64,000 nt of DNA, taken from the NCBI GenBank assembly GCA_965227335.1, contig CBDDFV010000001.1, positions 1 through 64,000 of the forward strand. Direction: 5' to 3'. This document shows, piece after piece, positions 57,401 to 62,152 of the stretch. The notes under the pieces were generated by a model. The model was not told the DNA's origin and did not search any database. It saw only the letters and a program-made list of their open reading frames with translations. Positions within the stretch are counted from its first letter, which is position 1; each line of letters opens with the position of its first letter. This stretch comes from CBDDFV01 sp965227335 (GTDB lineage: Bacteria > Planctomycetota > Phycisphaerae > Phycisphaerales > SM1A02). The translations under genes and the position numbers were made by a program.

Positions 57401-60357
57401 AGCAGGTCGACTCCAAGGCGATCCGTCCGGAGGACCGCGTCATCGTGCAGCCCGACGAACGCACGAACGCCCTCGTCGTGACCACCAGCCCCCGCAGTTT
57501 CGCCGTGCTCGAGTCACTGATCGACACGCTCGACCGTGAGATCGCCCCGGACCTCCGGGAGATCCGACGCATCGAACTGCAGAACGCCTCTGCGGTGCGT
57601 CTCGCGGAGCTGGTGCAGAATCTCATGGACGCCCGGCAGGAGCGGCTCGAGAAGATCCAGCCGGAGACGGCGGACCTCGAGCGCGCGACCATCATCGCCG
57701 AGCCGCGCACGAACTCCCTCGTCGTCGCGGCGGGCAACGAGTCGTTCGATGTGATCCAGCGTCTCGTCGCCGACCTCGACACCGACAACCTGGTCGAGCG
57801 CGGCCTCGTCAATGTCATCACGCTGGACAGCGGGAACGTCGATCGGATCGCCGAGACCATCAACCAGCTCATGGAGCGTCGCTACGCGGATCTGCCCGCC
57901 GATGTGCAGCAGTCGCAGCGACCGCTCGTGCTCACCGACCCCCGCACCAGCAGCCTGCTCATCGCCGCGAGCGAGGAGGACTTCGTCTCGATCGAAGCCC
58001 TCGTCGCCCAACTCGAAGCGGCGCCGATCAACCCCGCCGTCGGCCTGCACGTGATCGCGTTGCAGACCGGCGATCCGGAACGCCTCGCCCCGCGGCTCGA
58101 ACAGCTCATGCAGCAGCGGCAGCAGTCGCTCGGCGACGCCCGCACCCCGCTGGATGAAGTCTCGATCGAACCCGACCTCGCGTCGAACTCGCTCATCGTC
58201 GCCGCGACGGCGGAGAACCTCGAAGTCATCGAGGGCCTGCTCGACGCCCTCCAGCGGGCGGGGGCGGAGAGCGACGGCGTCGATCCGGTCGAGGTCATCT
58301 CGCTCACGTCGTCCGACGCGGCCACCATCGTCGACCTCGTGAACGAACTCTACGTCGACGAAGTCAATCGCACCCAGGGACGCGACGCCGTCCGGGTGTC
58401 GGCCGATGATCGACTCAACGCGGTGGTCGTCAGCGCCGGCGCGACGGACGCCGCCGCCATCCGCGATCTCGTCGAACGACTGGACGGGGCCCGACCCTCC
58501 AACGTCGTCGAGATCAAGTACATCCCCCTTGCGTCCGCCAACGCCCTGGAGACCGTGAGCCTCATCGAGAACGTGCTCGCGGGGCGCGGCATCGAACGCC
58601 GCTTCCGTCGCAGCGACCGCGCCATCGTCATCAAGTATCTCCGCGAACTCGCCGACGTCGACGGTGATGAAGACGACGCCGGTCGACGGACGCCGAATCC
58701 GACCGGCGAGGAGGAGATGGAAGTCTCCTCCGCCATTCGCGAGTCGATCACGCTGACGCCGGACGTGCGCACGAACACGGTCATCGTCGCGGCGCCGCGC
58801 CAGGCGATGACGATGATCGAGAACATGATCCGCGACCTCGACAACGCCACCACCGGCGCCCAGTCGATCCGGATCTTCACGCTGACGAACGCCGACGCCA
58901 CCGCGATGGCGGACATTCTTTCCGAGCTGTTCAGCCTGCAGCAACAGGGGTCGCTCTACGTCCTCAAGCCGCGCGAATCGCTCGGCGGCGCGGCTCCGGC
59001 CGCGCCCGGCGTCGCGCCCGAGCCCGGCGGCTTTGACGGCGGGTTCATCGGCTCCGAGCTGACCGCGGTGCCGGACGAGCGTCAGCAGTTGTCGATCACC
59101 GTCGACACCCGGACGAACAGCCTGCTCGTCTCGGGAAGCCCGACGTATCTCGATCTGGTCGAGGACGTCGTGGACAAGCTGGATGCGGAAGAGGCGAACG
59201 AGCGGGTCGTCGAGGTGTATCCGCTGCGGAATGCGGTCGCGAATGAAGTGGCCCAGGTGATCACCGACTTCGTGCAGGCGGAGCAGCAGAAGCTGATCGA
59301 GACGCTCGGGGCGGACCAGATCGGCTCCGCCGCGCGTCTGCTGGAGCGCGAAGTCACGATCGTCGGCGACGACAAGTCCAACACCGTGCTGATCTCCGCG
59401 AGTCCGCGGTACATGGATCGCGTGATGAACATGGTGATGAAGCTCGACGTCGACCCGCCGCAGGTCCTGATCCAGGTGCTGCTCGCGGAAGTCACGCTCG
59501 ACGACGGCTTCGACTGGGGCGCGGACATGACCGGCACGTTCGGCGACGTCACCGCGATGTCGGACCTGCTCTCCACCACGTTCGCGGCGGGGGCGGGGAC
59601 GCCGAACCTCTCCATCGCCGGCAGCGACTTCAACCTGCTCTTCCGGGCCCTGCAGTCGCAGGGTCGGATCCAGATCCTCTCGAACCCGTCCGTCATGGCC
59701 GCCAACAACGAGCAGGCCCGGATCCAGGTCGGGGAGATCATCCAGCTGCCGACCGGCACCTCGTTCGACCAGGGGACCCAGCAGTCAACCGTGGATGCAG
59801 AGCCGATCGGCGTGATCCTCGACGTGCTGCCGTCGATCAATCCCGACGGCTTCGTGCGGATGAACGTGAGCCCGGAGATCTCGATCCTCTCCGACCGCAC
59901 CACGCAGATCAACGAGGAGTTCAGCGCCCCCGTCATCATCACCCGCAACGCGACGACGACGGTGACCGTCCGCGACGGCGAGACGATCGTCATCGGCGGC
60001 CTGATCTCCGACCGCGTCGAGCGACGCAAGAGCAAGGTGCCGCTGCTGGGCGACATCCCGCTGCTCGGCGCGGCGTTCACCAGCGTGCAGAATTCGTCGA
60101 TCCGGACGGAACTGCTCATCGTGCTCACGCCGCACGTCGTCCGGAGCCCGACCGAACTCGGTCGCGCCACGGAGGTCTCGATCGAGCACCTCAGCCTGCC
60201 CGAGGACGTGAAGGAAGCCATCCGCAAGAGCGTCATCGACGGCACCGGCGGTCTGTACGACGCCAACGGCAACCCGATCGAGATCGGCGACCCGCGAAGC
60301 TCGGTCAACCCGGGCCAGGTAAACCCGCGTCCGCGGAAGAAGCAGCCGAACCAGTAG
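45427..60357 (+). CDS. gspD: Giant type II secretion secretin (GspD-like) with about 50 N1-type modules
   Basis: 4976 residues from the ATG at 45427, with GGAGG eight bases upstream; a GTG at 45412 is less likely. A signal peptide (ending near PAPALA) is followed by an N0/STN domain (about 75-155: VSFAFKGATFEEVLDYFSRV, 20 residues). Then come about 50 repeats of ~75-95 residues of the secretin_N (N1, KH-like) type, each with a strand like L.HA.A..VA..L, a strand VxADxRTNSLIVxA and a helix ending I..LD. An acidic linker splits the array near residue 2105-2300. The C-terminal secretin domain (about 4675-4910) has PPQVLIQVLLAEVTL, ILSNPSVMAANNEQA, VRDGETIVIGGLI and KVPLLGDIPLLGAAF. Usual GspD has N0 and three N1-type domains in ~650 residues. 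The frame is unbroken over nearly 15 kb, so the length is under selection. Final gene of the machine operon bar a lipoprotein. Confidence 0.93.
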   Translation: MRGGWSRHRSGMARGLSAVGGRFALIATMFALALAAPPPAPALAHSVHLATTSIVDVDVDENDGAGAAEDAALDGVSFAFKGATFEEVLDYFSRVTKLPVVRETDVPEGTLDYVSQERYTVDEALRVLNIILQSRGVTLRVEDEMLYLQKLDAMAREAVDVYVGQVPAEVTGEKIITFVMPLTVASATSIAEKLAEMVASYGSVSAMPAQNALVITETAAQVRRLVQIVAELDRDDPEGAIRVFQVRHVNAKDLEEPLKALLSEKVVKYVVNAKGKQTKIDEETTPGLKLTIDERTNSVIAKGVESRIEKLGEVLQILDVPEAAAGAGRTMRTIALMTSAPADIAAQLTALYAKLPEADRPTVIPLTEVGKVSIVGRARDLDEGEALIREIDGGAGTSVAGGAPRIHVLPLEHASPSDVIAAVTKLLNRRQQASLKLVPGPDGASIIASGDQRDVAAVEALVPAIDAPRRAEREVRIVRITTPDPADTIQRAEQLYGRQVDADEPTWRLTMTFDAPSRTLTLIGPRGALDRFSTTLRTVESSTVVDRETRQFTLTSAAPSQIVSALSSLAQQTLRPTDGSTFIAPDIQPVDALDQLIITAPPAQFGTLESLVRTLDQPRPGDFAFQVVNLTGVNDVDALLKKADLIFERRTRGYETGERPAPEVELDAATGAIMLTGRSESVREYQTALAEARKLLPPARDGRMITLDYADAADIIAPLRELLDATIDTTGPREVAPPAIEIVEATNALYVVAEAAQHDAIARAVRMLDTVDQSDLPPLRLLQVRAADAQQLAGMLRNRYASRPADVRRAKPVEVDADASTNTLIVTAHTDVFDEIKEFVDSVNRADENRAERETMLFPLKRARASELSSALERLYPEPPMPLDRRGRPMPHLREPKEVHVSADAATNTLIVEAPAERRAQFEALVEQLDRVELPPSAQLRTYPIPRGDAGMIARTLTELARRGVLSAPPVDGGKSVEVTIQAEPLSRTLIVAGDEVTFEKVEQMLKEIGNVPIERSLRVFEINGADPADVAAQAERLYTEQTAEMPNAGAVSVEVDPDGSTLLVVADDEAMVRFARILTELQAAIGPPPDVRLIALEHAKAEEVVAFLQGMLESDRSLMLGGEGGPRPTFEAIARTNSIVVAARREQHDVVRSLVRSFDVPENQEMPPLRILQLRSADAANLATALTRQYNQRPPDERRVKPVNITADPNTNALMVAAHPEMLPEIQAIVTELNSATRMNTEGREIRIFPLKVARAEELARTIDEMYPEPPMPLDRRGRPMPHLREAREVVVRADAQTNSLIVDAPVQRMAGFEQLVEQLDRQKMLDETQMRSYRITHADLQAITQSLRELAAAGALSPGGGDRRTPITITSESASQTLLVSGPTEIFPRVEQVLADLDAKPAAPATTLRLFPLANARAESVAPILRDILITRITEEVPDAGARAEALLNIATDPKTNTLIISGPNEIMPVVEQLLEQLDNTAAALDDPVIRVRPLDFADAAEVSRALSQALPNVISKSTGEPVDVKIIPAPGSNALLMVGSAPDLDEIDALVEPLDARPSMDAIGAETFKLEHADALQIAGMVEKLLNDQQQNDPWVMREIIRRTRGQGLAPRIRVEADARTNALIVSGPQRTVSLAGTLIAQLDAPDPGGVQTYLTFTPANIEAATLVPMVRQVIDATRPAGRRSSLELVAEPRSGVVVVIGPQEEADAAVALLKEWDDKTAPAPQVDLRVVTLDHASASSAARTISPLLRDRSRWPDALRRAAEAGVPVSEPTVTADDSTNRLMITAPEMLMASTVALIEQIDRPAGEATLDTRVFSLRQADAADVASAVQRSVDARAQSRPGAPKATVAAEPSSNSVIVTAAPAEMATIAAMIEPLDAEGRGNDPQVRTILLKHARAEAVAPVVEQLLGVEEFLPEGRIPSWQIFEFARLRQQQAMESPDIRVAADVRLNALVISAPPAMLDMAEAMVAQLDVDDAAGTGTRSVRVLALENVDAAALAENLEAIFDDPDATDPKPTVRVEPASNSLIVRATNGQFAVIEDVVQKIDNAAIASSRQMRTISIDPARADAADVARTLERLLDRGRGNAVEVITVEELLERRRRKDAGRGGSSDARPGLDARFIDHRLRPLLPMLRWTAVAMIAAPGDLPDPTPAQREWAEQFRQAFAPPSSAPAESTREDAAPMTADEAPATDDDDEGKQDAANDAPSAPAPSATEPAPADAAPVDARADGVSNRSVVADEDDGPSFAELLEAAAAKLLAESEAARTAALDGPGAAPSDPVVEPAPIAERTLDDVPVANVLAVNEIQTALQEDADVTIAIDPATNSLVVLGSSRAVERIADLAAQLESELPQTPGVVRYIALPETVDVRTTAQLITQTLGRLFPAERGRNRGPARAVVLADETNNGLIVVASDPDFETVADLVAAMANPPQLDEMIVKIYPLSTITADRAAESVRTLIEGGAGVAGDSRSRRNRRSQPERMREIDLTLMADGREIAATFDPNRLSVAADAQTNAIIVVGPAPAVAFLDQYVELIDRTPTETPSTLRLYSLALADAADVRNTLRDLFRRRFRNVRDQLGPNAIEPDFAVDARTNTLLVTAAPEQLVEVEQLLKELDRPLNEARQPLRVVELKSATPSEAQRVIEAMVIAGDQARRASTQIVANDDSGVLLVRADDAIFSEIESLLEQIDREATSAFKVRTLTVLRANAEAVAEAVQKFYDDRARIASSARGRRSQERRISIIGDANSNTLLIAAADDDFEEIRTLVERFDSEEANQTLSFRIFELKHAKAQDIQETVSSLVQDLTWNRPFFFFNARNSRQDQDSFAVRADDRLNALIVTGRGDKFEVVEKIIETLDVPAGADQERIVRLYEVENAGLDTMAQIIRDAFNEDSSNIPWWRRDEVTAEVKVTTDENTGMLIVFASGADQTRIEEMIGMVDAQAMLPDQATQVVSIEFAEARDLARTLNDFLRNRAEATNDPDPNVAIIASESANTLLISAASEDMATIRDLIQQMDQPAASGDRTIEIVTLTHADPDEVARILGEQFPQRGGKGLIITPDVRTGTLILNAPRQQYAQAEALIARLDTPNAADETRIRFYELDAARADDVVALLAETLQLDATGETDGIVIRLDDADLPPVEVKAKIVADNRSNSVIVTATEDSFPVIEALISQVDAAPAANPQEYRIIPLEHAIAVDVAFTLRQFTRSAEPAPSIDYNRIENQLIVAATADQFEQIEKILEEIDVPAENQRVTDFVALQFADAAKIQEALSVFYGPFSFEADTPGKLNVKIVADPATNSLVISADEAEWEGIRALLSRLDSEEYDASLQLRVLPLLYADARSVARAINEAFQSGQQNQRRGGRDDNRRNPNESGPPAGDNERREDQGPSVLLEADEWVRASAEPLTNSVILSANRQNLLKIERIIEQLDVADYTKLPPPRLIPITAGSPDQIAQALRSLYGGEDENRGRKSLRIVADQSSNTIIVRTEEEDFAQIRALAEALQQEAESQGLSVKVLTLDAAPAVRVADAVRNAFAAKARQSNQPLTIEVDAAGNSLIVASTAPLFDEIEAVVRELDQLSPAANQSIFIIELEHLAPDAAKNIIETIGLNQPPRRESGARIVTEPVSVSVLPGRQAIVIVASPADRDTIVALVKSLDAAPEMAEAEVRVVQLRNAAAPTVVQVVSEILDPETQQSNTGVARALREQVRRLAIRSDDNGDPRTLDLDLTKPTRVIADEGSNTVIISSTPDNVAVLESLVEMFDTLPITAAATVQLFPLENIAASDFARIVRELFEQGKQIGTRPGRRQPGMPDGMVGAALIETIAMSVDDRTNTVIVAGPEEAVALVEVLSKRVDSDIVAAWVEPRIIPLRHADAENLAELINAVVVEGSTALPQANPLQRQIGRLRAARDNERGNGMIESDVFQPMSRFLVRAERQLNALILVGTPANLDLVAELVTMLDVEAASPSAVVRIYPVEHASATRLAQTVTRLFDQQVDSKAIRPEDRVIVQPDERTNALVVTTSPRSFAVLESLIDTLDREIAPDLREIRRIELQNASAVRLAELVQNLMDARQERLEKIQPETADLERATIIAEPRTNSLVVAAGNESFDVIQRLVADLDTDNLVERGLVNVITLDSGNVDRIAETINQLMERRYADLPADVQQSQRPLVLTDPRTSSLLIAASEEDFVSIEALVAQLEAAPINPAVGLHVIALQTGDPERLAPRLEQLMQQRQQSLGDARTPLDEVSIEPDLASNSLIVAATAENLEVIEGLLDALQRAGAESDGVDPVEVISLTSSDAATIVDLVNELYVDEVNRTQGRDAVRVSADDRLNAVVVSAGATDAAAIRDLVERLDGARPSNVVEIKYIPLASANALETVSLIENVLAGRGIERRFRRSDRAIVIKYLRELADVDGDEDDAGRRTPNPTGEEEMEVSSAIRESITLTPDVRTNTVIVAAPRQAMTMIENMIRDLDNATTGAQSIRIFTLTNADATAMADILSELFSLQQQGSLYVLKPRESLGGAAPAAPGVAPEPGGFDGGFIGSELTAVPDERQQLSITVDTRTNSLLVSGSPTYLDLVEDVVDKLDAEEANERVVEVYPLRNAVANEVAQVITDFVQAEQQKLIETLGADQIGSAARLLEREVTIVGDDKSNTVLISASPRYMDRVMNMVMKLDVDPPQVLIQVLLAEVTLDDGFDWGADMTGTFGDVTAMSDLLSTTFAAGAGTPNLSIAGSDFNLLFRALQSQGRIQILSNPSVMAANNEQARIQVGEIIQLPTGTSFDQGTQQSTVDAEPIGVILDVLPSINPDGFVRMNVSPEISILSDRTTQINEEFSAPVIITRNATTTVTVRDGETIVIGGLISDRVERRKSKVPLLGDIPLLGAAFTSVQNSSIRTELLIVLTPHVVRSPTELGRATEVSIEHLSLPEDVKEAIRKSVIDGTGGLYDANGNPIEIGDPRSSVNPGQVNPRPRKKQPNQ
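47755..50100 (+). repeat. Duplicated five-module block inside the secretin gene
   Basis: Modules in 47755-48927 and 48928-50100 correspond one to one at a spacing of about 1.17-1.18 kb (391-392 residues). Clear pairs are PPLRLLQVRAADA / PPLRILQLRSADA, RRAKPVEVDADASTNTLIV / RRVKPVNITADPNTNALMV, and YPEPPMPLDRRGRPMPHLRE in both copies. It records block duplication as one way the array grew. The right boundary is approximate. Confidence 0.75.
51740..52330 (+). other. Acidic, Ala/Pro-rich linker interrupting the N1 array
   Basis: About 200 residues without the N1 pattern: a basic start (ERRRRKDAGRGG), a hydrophobic patch (LLPMLRWTAVAMIAAPG), then Ala, Pro, Asp and Glu-rich sequence and a helical segment FAELLEAAAAKLLAESEAAR (20 residues). 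About 24 modules precede it and about 28 follow. Confidence 0.75.
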
Positions 60358-60386
60358 ATCGCCGTGTCCCCGCCACGGAGCGCCGC

Positions 60387-60962
60387 ATGACCCCACCCTG
60401 CCGCCAACGTCTCGTCCGATTCTGTCTGCCGCCGCTCGGCGTCGCGGCGGCGCTGCTGTTTTTCTGCGGTTGTCAGACCGTCAGCGTCGAGACGAGCGAC
60501 GGGCGTCCGATGCCGGAGAAGCCTCGCGAACCCACGCCCGCCCCCGCCGGCGCGCTGGCCACGCAGATGACGCTGCTGGTGTCGCCGAAGGCGGCGGACT
60601 CCAACGGCAACGGCTTCCCCGACGCCATCGGGGCTCGCGTCTATCTGTTCTCGGCGACGGCGGGGGCGCCGGTCCGGGAGGACGGCGAGTTCATCTTCGA
60701 TCTCTATGAGTTCGAAGGCATGGGGGTCAAGGACCCCATGCGCACGTGGCGATTCTCCGGCGACACGCTCGATCAGGCCTTCGCCATGACCGGCCTCGGT
60801 CCCTCGTTCGTCTTCACGCTCTCGCTGCTCGACAACGGCGGCACCGACCGCTTCCGTTCCGGACGCGTCGACCTCGTCTGCCGCTTCCTCCCCGCCGGAC
60901 GAGACGCCGCGATCCTCTCTGAAGGCGTCCGCACCATCGAGATCGGCCGCGGAAGTTCCTAG
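60387..60962 (+). CDS. Lipoprotein downstream of the secretin
   Basis: 191 residues. A basic start and hydrophobic helix end in FFCGC, a lipobox-like site with Cys29 the likely lipidated residue. A Pro-rich tether (PREPTPAPAGAL) leads to a beta-sandwich-like domain (QMTLLVSPKAADSNGNGFPD, 20 residues; GEFIFDLYEF; FVFTLSLLDNGGTDRF). It starts 29 bases after the secretin stop, so it is in the same operon. An outer-membrane pilotin or secretin-stabilising role is an inference from position; no known pilotin family is recognised. Confidence 0.7.
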   Translation: MTPPCRQRLVRFCLPPLGVAAALLFFCGCQTVSVETSDGRPMPEKPREPTPAPAGALATQMTLLVSPKAADSNGNGFPDAIGARVYLFSATAGAPVREDGEFIFDLYEFEGMGVKDPMRTWRFSGDTLDQAFAMTGLGPSFVFTLSLLDNGGTDRFRSGRVDLVCRFLPAGRDAAILSEGVRTIEIGRGSS

Positions 60963-61265
60963 AACAACCCCGTCGAAACGGAGCGGTCGATGAATCGGCC
61001 GCAAAGTGCGAGAAGCGAGTGGGCGACTGGCCAGCCGCTATGGAGCGGCGGACACTGTCTCACGCCGGTCTGCAACCGGGGCCGAACGCCCGCACATTCC
61101 TGGGCGCCCACCGTCGCCTCAACGCGCCGGACGATCTGCTCCCGCGAGACACTCGTCATCTGATCCGCCCCGTCAGCCCCTGCGACAGCCCGCGTCCATC
61201 ATCGATGAACGCGGGCCGTGGATCGGAATGGCGCCGGCGCGTGTCTCGCGCCGACGTGCGGCAGG
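60963..61265. other. Gap between convergent genes
   Basis: About 300 bases between the lipoprotein gene and the PEP-CTERM-like gene. It should contain terminators for both, but I see no clean hairpin with a T-run. The short open frames here look like GC-bias artefacts. Confidence 0.5.
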
Positions 61266-61862
61266 TTAACGGCGTCGTCGGCGACGGCCGAGAACGCCCG
61301 CGACGCCCAGCAACGCGAGCCCCGCCGGAGCCGGGATCGGCGCGGCGTCCGCCACCGCGCTCGCGATGACGTCCAGGTCCTGCGTCCAGTCGCCGGAGTA
61401 GTTGTCGCCGAGGTCCATGATCACCCCGAACTGGGCGCCGACGCCGCCGTACTCGGTCGCGAGGTCGCCGCCTTCCACCGTAAACAGGAACTCCAGGATC
61501 ATGCCGCCGCCGTCCGCGAACCCGAAGTCGAGCAGGGACCCGGTGAGCAGCGACGGGCCGCTGAAGCCGCCGACCATGCCGCCGATCGACAGATCGCCGC
61601 CTCCCACCTCGCCCGCATCGTTGATCGACGCATTGAGGTCGAACGTGCCGCCCGTGATGGGCAGGGGGGCGCCGCCATCGAGGTCGAGCTCGAACGCAGT
61701 TCCGCTGGCGATGAGCGCATCGGTCGCGGCGTCAAACGACACCGAGATGAAGCCGGAGACAATGTCCGGGGTATCGAGCAGATCCAGCCCGATGAAATCG
61801 GCGTTCGCCGTGCCCGTGAGGGCAAGGGCGCCGACCGCCATCGCCATGCAAGTCGTCTTCAT
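61266..61862 (-). CDS. Exported protein with PEP-CTERM-like sorting tail
   Basis: 198 residues. Signal peptide MKTTCMAMAVGALALTGTAN-A, with AGAAGGAAG before the ATG. The body is Gly/Asp-rich and beta-strand rich (GGTFDLNASINDAGEVGGGD, 20 residues). The end PIPAPAGLALLGVAGVLG followed by six arginines is a PEP-CTERM-type sorting signal: motif, membrane helix, basic tail, normally processed by an exosortase/archaeosortase. No exosortase gene is in the window. Likely a surface or matrix protein of unknown function. Confidence 0.75.
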   Translation of the reverse strand: MKTTCMAMAVGALALTGTANADFIGLDLLDTPDIVSGFISVSFDAATDALIASGTAFELDLDGGAPLPITGGTFDLNASINDAGEVGGGDLSIGGMVGGFSGPSLLTGSLLDFGFADGGGMILEFLFTVEGGDLATEYGGVGAQFGVIMDLGDNYSGDWTQDLDVIASAVADAAPIPAPAGLALLGVAGVLGRRRRRR

Positions 61863-62043
61863 CTTCCTTCTCCGTTCGCCGGCCGGTGGTCCGGCCCGTC
61901 GTCAACTGGGACCCGCGGGCGCGAGCCCGAAGGGTGGGGAATCCCAAGGAGCCGTATTGTGGGCGGCCGCGCTCGATCTGACAACCCGGAATCCGAGACA
62001 TCCGCCGGATTCACACGTGGTTCACAATCCGGCGGCCTCCCCG
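61863..62043. other. Upstream region of the PEP-CTERM-like gene
   Basis: About 180 bases holding the ribosome binding site of the gene to the left, and presumably its promoter. No confident -35/-10 pair is seen. Confidence 0.4.
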
Positions 62044-62081
62044 AAAAAGCCGGGCCCGGGACCTGAAGTCCCGAGCCCGGC
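62044..62081 (-). terminator. Rho-independent terminator of the LamG gene
   Basis: Read on the minus strand, GCCGGGCTCGGGACTTCAGG and its complementary arm GTCCCGGGCCCGGC form a long GC stem (one mismatch-type pair) followed by TTTTT. It lies about 70 bases after the stop of the gene at 62153. Confidence 0.85.
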
Positions 62082-62152
62082 GGTCGTGGCGTCGCCGCGA
62101 TCAACGGCGATCGGACGGATCAGGCGTCGTCGTGGTCCGACGGGAGCTCGAT

